Shown: positions 1 through 9,799 of the stretch, piece by piece
Position numbering within the stretch: position 1 is the first letter of the stretch
Layout of the letters: the number at the start of each line of letters is the position of its first letter
Source of the DNA: Henricia sp. BOLD:AAB3569
Lineage: Eukaryota; Echinodermata; Asteroidea; Spinulosida; Echinasteridae
Assembly (NCBI GenBank): GCA_037783545.1
Contig: JBBELK010001014.1
Coordinates: 1 to 64,000, forward strand
Length of the DNA stretch: 64,000 nt
Direction: 5' to 3'
The notes under the pieces: model-generated
What the model saw: the letters and a program-made list of their open reading frames with translations, nothing else
The model's database searches: none
Told to the model about the DNA's origin: nothing
Translations under genes and position numbers: made by a program

Positions 1-765
1 ATGGCGTGGAGTTTAGGACACATTGAAAGTACGGAAAGAGAAGAAATCAGGTTTAAAGTTATAGTATTGCATGGAGTCGTTAAAAAGCCCACTTTTGAAA
101 ACTCACTTTTTACCTGTTCCCTTCCAAAAATCATATTTGTTTTCACTGTGTGAAAGATGGATAGTTTCCTAATGCTGAAAAATCCAGCCCAAGCTCACAT
201 TATGGTCTATATTTCAAAATCAGAAATCCCGACTTACGACTCATTTTGCTCGATTGCATCGCATATGTTTTATGAGGTCATCAATATAAATAAAGTGTAA
301 TGTGCATTATAAGTGCGTAGGCTATGCATAATGTCAAAATAGAAATTAAAACTTACAAATGAAATGTGCACAAGAATCTGTCGGTGACTTGTCGATTTAT
401 TCATTTATTGTTTACTTCTTTTCATGAAATACAGATTAATCCAATATAGACATTTATGATAAAATTATATTTTCGGACAGTCTTCAATGATTGCCACCAT
501 GTGACTAAAATATCTTCCACAAAAGTTGTGCAGGTTTGAAAACCACTTGTTTGGAAACCTACAACTTGTGAAAGAAATAATTGTTGCATTGTTGCCACTA
601 TGAATAACAGATTGTCTACAATAGTCAATAACATGTTTAACTGAGAAGTTAATTCAGAGTTGAATGCTACTGTTCATTAATGCACTAGCTTTCTCAAATA
701 AAAACGTCTTAAATGCCCAAGAGAAAGAAATGTATGCAGGTCTTCAATAAAAACTAGTGAACTGT
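1..765. other. Right end of a Rep segment; no gene seen
   Basis: This stretch is the same as 8581-9345 and 17166-17930, apart from a few single-base indels. It is AT-rich, with no convincing coding frame or RNA gene. It supplies the left flank of the TTAA insertion site of piggyBac copy 1. Confidence 0.8.
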
Positions 766-1379
766 TTAACCCTTTCAATACCACCCACTCATATAAGACA
801 GTACCCTTGTTTACCACAGCAATTACGAGCCCAGTGTCACTAGAGACCCACTGGTTTGGGAGACATTTCATTGAAGTGAGCCCTCTGTGGTTTACATGCA
901 CTAAATAGCTCTGATGATTTTGTGTACACCTGATGACACAAATCATACAAAAAGAAGAGAAATTTAGTGTGCATCTTTTTATTTATTAAGTGTAATTTCA
1001 GCTAGTTTTTACACACAAAAGTAATACAAACTGGTAATACAAGGCCCTGTACTCGTACATCAATATAGAAAAGAAAATCCTAATGAAAATACCCTAAAAA
1101 GTATACAATACAAAAGAAAATTAAGCACTCAAAAGTTAAAATCTAAGAAATTAAAAATGCTTGTCTAAAAAGATGTGTCTTCAACCCTACTTCTGCATGT
1201 ACTTGTATTTTCTCTCGCCCCTCCCCCCGCCCCCCCCACCCCCCACCCCATTCAATGTTGGTTTGAATCCGTGGCTTGTCGAACCAGTCTTCAACATTGA
1301 ATGGGGTGGGGGGGTGGGGGGCGGGGGGAGGGGGCGGGGGCAGATTTGAAGGCGAGCAGATTGTACATATACATACTTA

Positions 1380-3647
1380 TCATTTGGTATGATATTTTTC
1401 AAAACAAGGAACTGTGCACAATTGGTTTATTACATTCTTTACAGATCATCCGGGTCTGTTTTCGCCTGTTTAATGTGCGGTTGCTACAAACAATGCAGTC
1501 GCGTTTCTTTCCATTGCGGTTTTTGCCAGGATAGTGTTGTTGTCTTGCAAATCAATAGGAATGTGGTATCTCGGCCGACTTGTTGCATTAGTACGTTCCC
1601 AACCTAACAGCAAGCCTTGTACAATACCTACACGAAAATCTAGGTTACTGACATGTCTGTTGCCCCTCTATGCGTTAAAAATTACTCGGCTATTGACAAT
1701 ACAAATATCGAGCATACGGAAAAAAATTCGTTTCCACCATTTAAACTCCTAGTGCGTATGATTGTAGTACTGAAAACATTGATCTGCAACATCAGTACCT
1801 CCCATATTCAAATTATACAGGTCAACACAATTTGGCTTCAGAACGTCACCGAAATCCACTTGTGCTCTTCTTGCAACGAATTTGCTTTTTTGACACATCA
1901 GAGTTCCCGATATTTGTTAAAAGTGTTACCGATTTTTTGTCTTGCCAAACGATACACAACTGCCCACCTTTTACAAAAAAGGGGGACATCTTCTCTCTTC
2001 ATTTTGTGTTTTTTGGGGTTGGCACATGGGGAATCCCCTGGGTCATGTACCGAACAGTACCACAACACCGAATCCTAGTTCAGACAGTTCAGCTACAAGA
2101 GCTGGTCTATTGAAGTAATTGTCACAATATAGTATATGACCCTTATTCTCAAGTCCCCTGGACCAGATCAATGACTAATTTTGCGGCTTGGTCAGTATGT
2201 TTGGATGCGGGCAGTCTGAACTTATGTGTGCAACATAAACAGTTTGGGTGTTCTCACTTCCCGTGTATAGTTTCCAATTACATGTGTACCCTGTTTTGAT
2301 AATTCAGGGAGAAGGCTTCATACCCCGTTTGATTGGTTTTTTCGGCATGTACTGAACAAACTTAATCGTCCCTTGAATTTTAACATGCTCTCGTCTGGAG
2401 ACAAATTCTGCGCAGGGTTATACAGGTTTAGAAACTTCGGGACGAGTAGTTCTATCAAGGGTCGAACTTTGGAAAGTTTATCACGTTTAGCCGAGGCTGT
2501 AATTTGGTTATTGGATATGTGAAAGAATCTCAGAATTGAAAGGAACCGATTGCGTGACATGATCGACGGATAGAATGGCACGCTAAACAGTTCAGATGTC
2601 GACCAGTACATTCTATATTGAGATGATTTGTTCATGCCCATAGCAACGATAAGTGCCACAAATGCCATCATTTCTGGAATATTGGTCGGGTGCCAGGAAA
2701 CTTGTTTATCAGGGTTAGAGTCTATTGTTTGTTGCGCATAGCGATTAGTCTCGTTCACCAGCATCTGCCACACAAGGTCACAGAAATACAGCTTGAAGAT
2801 CTCCACTGCTGAGAGCGTAGCAAAGTCGCCGGTCGGGCCAGGATTCCCCGTGAAGGGCACAGTCGGACACTGGAAATGGTCTCGTTGCTCCCAACCGGAT
2901 CGGAAATCTACCTTCGCAGTCTTGCTCGATTTTGGCAGGTGGTCAGGTTGGTCGGTAAGCTGCAACAAAAACAAACTATAACATTAGAGTATAATCTTTG
3001 TAGTTGCAAACAAGGAAACAAGAAAAAAATGGCACCCTCTATTAAGGTCGTTGCCAATAACTGTTCAATTTTATGCGAATTTTTGAAGATGCAAATTTCC
3101 TCATTTCTTTCAAAGCAGCTTATAGCATTTGCAAGATATTTGGCAAGCGGGACAGCCCCCTTCTTTTGTGTTGTAGGAATGTTGGGAATTACTTTCAGAT
3201 TTTCAGGGGGAGGGGGAGGGAGGGGGAGGGGGAGGGTGGGGGGGGGGGGGGGGGGGGGGAGGGATTTGGTCACCAAGACTGATTGAGCCATTTTTTAACT
3301 ACATGTAATGATGTACATTTCTCAATTTCAGCATTTGTAACCCCATAGACCTATATAGGCCGACGTTAGGGGGGTGGGCCTACAAAAATACTGGGCCTGG
3401 TGAATTACATTAGCCTAATTGATTCATTAACATAACACCGATCATGCTGCTGATAATGTTCACCAAAGAATTAGTATTAATTATTACCGAATTCCATTAT
3501 TACCTCACGAAATGCTGCAGTAATGCCGTCTTCTGCCGTTTCTGGATCGTCGTCAGAAGACTCATCTTGAATGGAACCTTCATCTGATTCTGAGCCACTG
3601 TCTGCCAAAATTTCGGCCAACATGCCATCGACGTCTGTTGCCATCAT
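1380..3647 (-). pseudogene. Disrupted piggyBac transposase of pB1
   Basis: This is the same two-exon gene as in the intact copies: exon 1 at 3647-3504, exon 2 from 2959 down to the stop at 1380-1382. The reading frame holds from 2959 to about 2350, with a two-residue in-frame deletion. It is then lost to more than ten one- or two-base indels between about 2350 and 1400. The DDE core and cysteine-rich tail cannot be read in one frame. Almost all differences from the intact copies are small indels rather than substitutions, and all indels lie in the first 2.5 kb of the window. Uncorrected sequencing error is therefore as likely as real decay. The N-terminal acidic exon is intact. Confidence 0.8.
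3206..3263. repeat. G-rich tract in the transposase intron of pB1
   Basis: A run of G with occasional A or T, i.e. a C-tract on the transposase sense strand, lies in the intron. Matching tracts are at 11798-11857, 20383-20411 and 46123-46153. Their length and interruptions differ in every copy, so this is the fastest-changing part of the element. G-quadruplex or i-motif formation is plausible. Confidence 0.85.
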
Positions 3648-4174
3648 AGTTTCAGGATGCAAATGGCGTCTGTACTGTGCGTCCTCCCCTTTTATGTATT
3701 CACGGCAAACCCACCTATTGTTGTCCCTTTTTAGTTTTGTGAATTTATATAGGGCGGGCGCGCGTTGTAAAACTTGAACCGTCTTCATTCATGCCAATAG
3801 AGGGCGCCAAACCAAAAAACTCTGAAAGCATTTGCAGGTGGTGACAAAAGTCGCCTTGGGTCTCAACTGAAAGACAATCTCGGGCACCATTTGGTGCCTT
3901 TGGGATTAAAGCGAAAAAAACAAAGGGCTCCTTTTGGCGCCTCCGGGAATGAAAGGGTTAATGGCATGTTTCACATTGTGTTTTGACAGAATGGAATGCG
4001 TGTGTGAGACTTGTTTTGTTAGTCTAATGAAGTTAAGAACCACGTGTTTAACCTATTTACAGGATTATTGGTAAAGTTTGTCGGTTTACCAGTAAACATT
4101 TAAGGTTAAAAGACTTTCAGAGTCAAAGCTTTAATGTCTTGAAACGGACAACCGTGTGCATGTTTTAATGGGAT

Positions 4175-4239
4175 TTGGGGTAAAGTTGGTAAAGTTTTGG
4201 GTTAAGTATTTGGTGAAGTTTTGGGTTCACTTGGCGAAG
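4175..4239 (+). repeat. Iteron-like direct repeats upstream of Rep A
   Basis: Six degenerate copies of a motif around TTGGtgAAG follow one another: 4175, 4186, 4197, 4210, 4221 and 4231. Several are joined by a TT or TTTTGGGTT spacer. In circular Rep-encoding (CRESS) viruses and rolling-circle plasmids, such iterons beside the origin are bound by the Rep protein. That role here is inferred from position (about 250 bp before a Rep gene) and repetition only. Confidence 0.45.
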
Positions 4240-4262
4240 TGGGTCGGTGCGTGCTTTTCTGC

Positions 4263-4285
4263 GGTCAACTAGTATACCCAGGACC
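4263..4285 (+). other. Weak stem-loop with TAGTATACC in the loop
   Basis: GGTC (4263-4266) can pair with GACC (4282-4285) around a 15-base loop containing TAGTATACC. This matches seven of nine positions of the circovirus-type origin nonanucleotide TAGTATTAC. The stem is only four base pairs, so it is a weak candidate. It sits just downstream of the iteron-like repeats, and the copy at 12854-12876 is identical. Confidence 0.2.
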
Positions 4286-4287
4286 CT

Positions 4288-4405
4288 CACGTGAACGTGT
4301 AACGCTTGACGTAATTGGCATGTGGGGAGAACAAACGTGCCATTATTCTTGCCTGCCGGTCGAATTTGAATAAACGCCATCCTCGGCTCCTTCTACACAT
4401 AAAAA
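4288..4405 (+). promoter_or_regulatory. Putative promoter of Rep gene A
   Basis: An E-box, a CRE-like site and a TATA-like CATAAAAA (4398-4405, 87 bp before the ATG) occur in the order expected of a small pol II promoter. No transcript evidence is available. The assignment rests on motif matches and position. Confidence 0.3.
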
Positions 4406-4491
4406 CGGCCGTTCGTGTAAGCCAAGAGTCATAACGCATTTGAGCATGTTGCATCGTCCGTCCCGTCTGTCTCCTCCGTTTTTCGTTGATA

Positions 4492-6911
4492 ATGTCAGCC
4501 GAGTTGGGACCTCGACAGGTTCGCCAAGTTTATTTGATAACGTATAGCCAAGCCAATTTAGAAATAGTTCCAACTCGTGAGAATTTTGCTACTAAAATAG
4601 TCGATGCTTTCAATTTGTGTGGTGTGGCAAAAGTGATTCAGTGGGCCTGCTGTCAAGAGTCGCATAGAAATGGCGGAAAACACTACCATTTGTGTATAAA
4701 ACTTGAAAAAACCCAACGTTGGGTCCAAATTCGCAAGTATTTATCCCGAGTATATGGCATAAATGTACACTTTTCGTCTAACCACCATAATTATTATAGT
4801 GCGTGGAATTATATTACGAAAGAGGACAGTGAGTTGATACAGTCAATTGGTCATCCTGATTTGGGGTTACCCGTGACTGATAATGCCTCAAAAGCAACAT
4901 TACAGCCAACTACATCCGAGCAGCACCCATCATCGGAAGACAAGTTGTCAGCTCGTGGGCGTGGGCGTGGGCGTGGGCGTGGTCGTACGCGACTGACTTC
5001 GTATGACGTTTCAGAAATTGTTGTCGAGAAGGGGTTCAGGACGCGCTTGGAACTGATGGCCTTTGCTAATCTACAGAAGTCGGCAGGGCGTACGGATCTG
5101 GCTCGGTTCATTATCAACCGCGGCCAAAAGGCCATAAACGAAGTAATACAGGTATGCCCTTTTATATAATTATAGTAGAATTTGCATTGCTTATTTCGGT
5201 TTATAGTGTACAAAATGTGGTACTCGATCTATGTATGGGGACTCTTAGCCAAATCATTTCAACATTTTATCCAATTAAATCACTTTGTTCAATGAAGTAC
5301 ACAATGCGTACATGTACATCTCGAGAGGAGGCCACAACCTTCCTCTTTTATAAAAGTTTGCGTGTACCCGTTGATAACGAAAGAGGGCGCCTCTTATGTA
5401 AACAATACCGGGCCGTGCAGCACGCTTACGCGTGCATATTGTTTACATAACGGGCCTGATGCCTGATTTGGGTTAAGGTTTTAGGCAAGGAATACAGTCT
5501 CTCATTCTCAAGCACGACATGGGGGTTTCACCAACTGTAAATAGTAAGTTTAAAGTAGCGGTTGAAAATTATATTTTAACGCATGTTGATCGGCAGGGTG
5601 CCGCCACGGCCACCTAGAGTTGACTGTGTCAGCGTGTGTCTGCATCGTAGTAGTAGTAGTACAGTACTTGTATACACATCGACTGGCAATGAGGTCACTA
5701 GTGCACGTCTATGGGCCCCGAGGGACTGTGAGTGACCACAAGAGGGTCCTATTTCCCGAGGCCGAAGGCCGAGGGAAATAGGTACTTAGTACATGTACTT
5801 AGTGCTACTACACTAGCTACTACTAGCCCTATGGCTATAGTATAGCCATACATGCCCTAGTTTTTCATTTCTCTATTTCATCACCCCCCTCCCCCCCTCC
5901 CCCCCCCCGCCCCCCCCCCCCCCCCTCCCCCCCTCCCCCCCCCCCCCCCCCTCCCTCCACCCCCTCCCCCCCCCCCCCAGCCCCCACCCCACCTATTCCA
6001 CAACCACCCACCGCACCCACCCCCTCCCCTCATTCTGACAGTCCCCACCCCATTCCTCCTTCCTCTTCGTCCCCCCATCAACCCCCCCCCCCCTGCCCCC
6101 CATGACCCACCCCACCCCCACACCCCTCACCCCACCCCCCACACCCCACACCCCTCCCTTCGTTACCAGTCTTATTTACATAATAATGTATCTAATTATG
6201 TATTCACAGAATGCTTGGGATCTACATGGAGCGCCAGAACAGCTCGAACGGGATTCGCATACAAGAATTGAGGTTCTTTGTGAGGTTGCAGCTACACCAG
6301 CTGGCTGTAATTGCAATGGGGTGTGGCTTGACTGTGCTCGAGAAATACTGGAACAAAATAACATTGAGATAAGTACATTTGTAAATGGCATATATTTGTT
6401 GTTACAAAAGGGGAGAGGAAAATATCGAAATATAATGATAACCGGGCCAGCAAATTGCGGAAAAACTTTTTTATTGAATCCATTAAATACCGTATTCAAA
6501 ACCTTTACTAATCCAGCAACAGGTTCATTTGCCTGGGTTGGAGCAGAAACTAGTGAGGTTGTGTTTCTTAATGATTTTCGTTGGACTGCACAAGTCTTGC
6601 CTTGGAATGACATGCTGCTTCTTTTAGAAGGTCAAACAGTCCATCTGCCTGCACCCAAGAGTTATTATGCAAAAGACCTCGTTTTTGATAAAGATACTCC
6701 CATATTTTGCACTGGAAAGCAGCCCTTGGTTTACATTACTGGGGGGTCGATAGATTTTCGTGAAACAGAAATGATGACAGTCAGATGGAACACATTCACA
6801 TTTTCGTATCAAATTCCACAAGAACAACAAAAGGATATAGGTCCCTGTAAATTTTGCTTCGCACATTTCATACTGGATAATATTAGTGACGTACATGTAG
6901 ACGACCATTAA
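4492..6911 (+). CDS. Rep protein: HUH endonuclease plus SF3 helicase (copy A)
   Basis: Two exons, 4492-5151 and 6210-6911, join in phase 0 across a 1058-bp GT-AG intron and predict 453 residues. ATG 4492 is the first methionine; the open frame extends only two codons upstream. The N-terminal HUH domain has motif I YLITYSQ (14-20), E56 as a likely metal ligand, HUH motif HYH (64-66), and motif III with Y107 and K110 (NYITK), so it is a single-tyrosine nicking enzyme. An (RG)n linker (155-167) follows. Exon 2 carries the SF3 helicase: Walker A GPANCGKT (299-306), Walker B VVFLND (337-342), motif C-like PIFCTGK (384-390), likely arginine finger R404 or R412, and a C-terminal PCKFCF (432-437). 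The layout matches CRESS-virus Rep. From memory, close relatives occur widely in aquatic invertebrate genomes. Expected role: rolling-circle nicking and unwinding. Motif C lacks its usual asparagine. Confidence 0.85.
5394..5450. repeat. Nested cruciform-forming inverted repeat in the Rep A intron
   Basis: Perfect 14-bp arms (5394-5407 and 5437-5450; TTATGTAAACAATA and its complement) enclose 29 bases. Those contain a second perfect 6-bp stem, GCACGC (5420-5425) with GCGTGC (5430-5435), around a TTAC loop. A further 6-bp stem, AAGAGG/CCTCTT, lies just upstream. The structure is unchanged in the second unit (13985-14041). It could be a replication origin, a cut-down MITE or a chance fold; its function is unknown. 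Confidence 0.7.
5748..5782. repeat. Short hairpin in the Rep A intron
   Basis: CCTATTTCCC (5748-5757) pairs perfectly with GGGAAATAGG (5773-5782). The GGCC stretches between them can extend the stem with mismatches. The copy at 14339-14373 is the same. Function is unknown. Confidence 0.6.
5881..6160 (+). repeat. C-rich low-complexity tract before the Rep A acceptor
   Basis: About 280 bases of nearly pure C with scattered T and A end some 50 bases before the AG at 6208-6209. It could act as an oversized polypyrimidine tract. Apparent glycine/arginine-rich or proline-rich frames here are composition artefacts. The tract in unit B is a few bases shorter. Confidence 0.9.
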
Positions 6912-7748
6912 GTACTACTCGAATGACTGTTTGCAATCATTTTTAAACATTAATATTTGTGAATTTTTGTTTGTGCAACATGCTCAAATGCGTTATTTTA
7001 GCAGTGAGAACAGAAAATGTGTGCCATTCTGGCAACTTGAGACAGAAGAAGGGAAGGGTGCAGGATTTGCAGATACTTTAAAAAGAATAGACAGAATATA
7101 CAAACCTCCAACAATCTTACACTGTGGATGGCCTGGGTGTGATTTCTCTACAAAAATGGAAAGGTGGTTTTAGTGGATGCAATATTGGAGCTAGAATGTG
7201 ATTTTGGCAGCAATTATCCAAAATCACATCCGAGCCAAAAATCACATCCAGGTTCAATTACACAGGATGATATTGGATGATATTGGACTTGAACGACATA
7301 ATCCTGGATGTGATTTCTGGCTCGGGTGTGAATGTGGTATTGGGTAATATCCACCAAAATCACATCCATGAAAGTCGCCTTTCCATTTTTGTAGAAACAT
7401 CACATCCAGGCCATTCACAATGTTACACCCTAAATGACCGAAACCCATATTTAATTGTTTTTCCTTTTTCTCCACTGCAGCCTGTGCCCAGTTTGGAATC
7501 AATGTTGCCAGAATGTCTCACAAATATTCTCACTGCCAGGTGGTTTCAAGGTAGTATACACCCTTTGCTTTTGCTTGAATTTATACAATGGGGGCGATAT
7601 ATGGGGGGGGGGGGGGAATTCATATTATGATTCACCAAATGTACAAGTTTAATAGTAATTCACTGTTTGTTTCTTGTTTGCAAAGGGTGTATACTACCTG
7701 TGCAAATATACACCCAACCAAACACCATTAGAACCAAAATTATAAGGG
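6912..7748 (+). other. Region downstream of Rep A with possible coding fragments
   Basis: No complete gene is seen. About 6988-7120 reads as protein-like sequence (for example VPFWQLETEEGKGAGFADTL), preceded by an acceptor-like TTTTAGCAG, and then runs into an inverted repeat. A second exon-like piece follows a good acceptor (pyrimidine-rich tract then CTGCAG, ending at 7481) and ends at a donor-like CAAG|GTAGTA near 7551. These could be exons of an unrecognised gene or degraded remains; I do not recognise the family. A poly-G run lies at about 7601-7616. The copy at 15497-16333 is identical in these features. Confidence 0.35.
7116..7427. repeat. Imperfect inverted repeat (~140-bp arms)
   Basis: The left arm from about 7116 and the right arm ending about 7427 are diverged reverse complements. 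Shared blocks include TCTACAAAAATGGAAAGG, GGCCTGG and ATCACATCC-type motifs, with the fold axis near 7271. It looks like an old foldback or MITE that has collected substitutions and small gaps, so it is older than the palindrome at 7749. The copy in the second unit is at about 15701-16012. Confidence 0.65.
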
Positions 7749-8110
7749 TACTCTCTAAATGTAAAAGAATGAAAAACTCACTCTTCAAAAGAGTGACTCC
7801 CTTATAAAACCACTCGGAAACAGTGAAAATCACTCTAAAAAGAGGGAAATTCTGTAAAAAGAGTGGCAATCACTCCAAAAAGAGTGCAAAAACCACTCAA
7901 AGAAGGAGCCATATAAAGGACAGCTCGAAAAAGAGCTGTCCTTTATATGGCTCCTTCTGTGAGTGGTTTTTGCACTCTTTTTGGAGTGATTGCCACTCTT
8001 TTTACAGAATTTCCCTCTTTTTAGAGTGATTTTCACTGTTTCCGAGTGGTTTTATAAGGGAGTCACTCTTTTGAAGAGTGAGTTTTTCACTCTTTTACAT
8101 TTAGAGAGTA
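7749..8110. mobile_element. Palindromic MITE / foldback element (unit A)
   Basis: Two 178-base arms (7749-7926 and 7933-8110) are reverse complements with about two mismatches around a six-base loop. The ends read TA-CTCTCTAAATG and CATTTAGAGAG-TA, so the outermost TA pair looks like a Tc1/mariner-style TA target duplication around a 358-bp element. The arms are full of CACTC/GAGTG motifs. No transposase is encoded; mirrored frames on the two strands only reflect the palindrome. A parvovirus-like terminal hairpin was considered, but the TA flanks and the location in the middle of the unit favour a MITE. Confidence 0.75.
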
Positions 8111-9345
8111 GGAGAGGGGTGTATTTTGGAATTGTGTGTATAGTTGAAAACAAATTTTGTGTTCTTTAGAAAATGTGTGGTACAATATACCGGTAGTAAT
8201 TAAATTTTGTTTTTCAGATGTTAATCAAGAAAATTGAAAAAACAATGTATGAATACAATTTATCAATGTGACCATTTCCAACAAAACTAGAAACAAGTCA
8301 CACCGGCTAATTTTAAGCCACATTATGAAGTGACCATTGTAAAAACAACCAAACTATGACAAGCTACCGAATAAAGGCAAAAAATAACTTAACTCTAAAA
8401 GTCTCGATCATATTGCCAAGTATACCGAAAATTTAATGAATAGCTTATATGTGATGCGATCGGGCAAAATGAGTCTTAAGTCAAAACTGGTCACTTTTTA
8501 GTTATATTTTCATTTCAAGGGCACTTTAAGCTTTAATTTGGTGGAAACTCCAAATTGGTACGACTTTTGGTTCAAAAGTTATGGCGTGGAGTTAGGACAC
8601 ATTGAAAGTACGGAAAGAGAAGAAATCAGGTTTAAAGTTATAGTATTGCATGGAGTCGTTAAAAAGCCCACTTTTGAAAACTCACTTTTTACCTGTTCCC
8701 TTCCAAAAATCATATTTGTTTTCACTGTGTGAAAGATGGATAGTTTCCTAATGCTGAAAAATCCAGCCCAAGCTCACATTATGGTCTATATTTCAAAATC
8801 AGAAATCCCGACTTACGACTCATTTTGCTCGATTGCATCGCATATGTTTTATGAGGTCATCAATATAAATAAAGTGTAATGTGCATTATAAGTGCGTAGG
8901 CTATGCATAATGTCAAAATAGAAATTAAAACTTACAAATGAAATGTGCACAAGAATCTGTCGGTGACTTGTCGATTTATTCATTTATTGTTTACTTCTTT
9001 TCATGAAATACAGATTAATCCAATATAGACATTTATGATAAAATTATATTTTCGGACAGTCTTCAATGATTGCCACCATGTGACTAAAATATCTTCCACA
9101 AAAGTTGTGCAGGTTTGAAAACCACTTGTTTGGAAAACCTACAACTTGTGAAAGAAATAATTGTTGCATGTTGCCACTATGAATAACAGATTGTCTACAA
9201 TAGTCAATAACATGTTTAACTGAGAAGTTAATTCAGAGTTGAATGCTACTGTTCATTAATGCACTAGCTTTCTCAAATAAAAAACGTCTTAAATGCCCAA
9301 GAGAAAGAAATGTATGCAGGTCTTCAATAAAAACTAGTGAACTGT
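8111..9345. other. Rep-segment right part; no gene seen
   Basis: AT-rich sequence between the palindrome and pB2, with no convincing coding frame, tRNA or further repeat. The last 765 bases equal positions 1-765. Short open frames, such as one at about 8538-8732, lack any recognisable domain. Confidence 0.7.
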
Positions 9346-9557
9346 TTAACCCTTTCAATACCACCCACTCATATAAGACAGTACCCTTGTTTACCACAGC
9401 AATTACGAGCCCAGTGTCACTAGAGACCCACTGGTTTGGGAGACATTTCATTGAAGTGAGCCCTCTGTGGTTTACATGCACTAAATAGCTCTGATGATTT
9501 TGTGTACACCTGATGACACAAATCATACAAAAAGAAGAGAAATTTAGTGTGCATCTT

Positions 9558-9567
9558 TTTATTTATT
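9558..9567 (-). promoter_or_regulatory. Poly(A) signals of the pB2 transposase
   Basis: On the minus strand this reads AATAAATAAA, two overlapping canonical hexamers about 400 bases past the stop codon. The same site is at 978-987 in pB1. Confidence 0.6.
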
Positions 9568-9799
9568 AAGTGTAATTTCAAGCTAGTTTTTACACAACAA
9601 AAGTAATACAAACTGGTAATACAAGGCCCTGTACTCGTACATCAATATAGAAAAGAAAATCCTAATGAAAATACCTAAAAAGTATACAATACAAAAGAAA
9701 ATTAAGCACTCAAAAGTTAAAAATCTAAGAAATTAAAAATGCTTGTCTAAAAAGATGTGTCTTCAACCCTACTTCTGCATGTACTTGTATTTTCTCTCG

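Larger units (their letters stand above)
766..3961 (-). mobile_element. piggyBac transposon copy 1 (pB1), with TTAA target duplication
   Basis: The element spans 770-3957 and is flanked by TTAA at 766-769 and 3958-3961, the hallmark target duplication of piggyBac. Its ends are CCCTTTCAATACC on the left and GGGAATGAAAGGG on the right: 13-bp terminal inverted repeats with two mismatches. A subterminal palindrome (GGCACCA, two bases, TGGTGCC) lies near the right end. Removing the element and one TTAA restores a simple site, aactg-TTAA-tggca, within the Rep segment. The transposase inside is on the minus strand and is disrupted in this copy. Confidence 0.95.
3962..4491 (+). other. Upstream region of Rep gene A
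   Basis: This lies between the right end of pB1 and the Rep start codon. It holds repeated TTGG-type motifs (4175-4239), a small potential stem-loop (4263-4285), an E-box CACGTG (4288-4293), a CRE-like TGACGTAA (4307-4314) and a TATA-like CATAAAAA (4398-4405). There is no coding frame I believe. The duplicate at 12553-13082 is the same. Confidence 0.6.

Noticed and set aside
422-946. Short minus-strand open frames left of and across the left end of pB1
   Set aside because: One crosses the transposon end, none has a domain or codon signal, and the copies are conserved only because the whole unit is duplicated.
5881-6123. Glycine/arginine-rich open frame on the minus strand
   Set aside because: It is a direct reading of a C-rich low-complexity intron tract.
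7823-8036. Two 68-residue open frames on opposite strands
   Set aside because: They are mirror images caused by the palindrome, with no domain.
7749-8110. Parvovirus-type terminal hairpin
   Set aside because: The palindrome lies in the middle of the unit, ends in TA flanks typical of Tc1/mariner MITEs, and no capsid gene is visible nearby.
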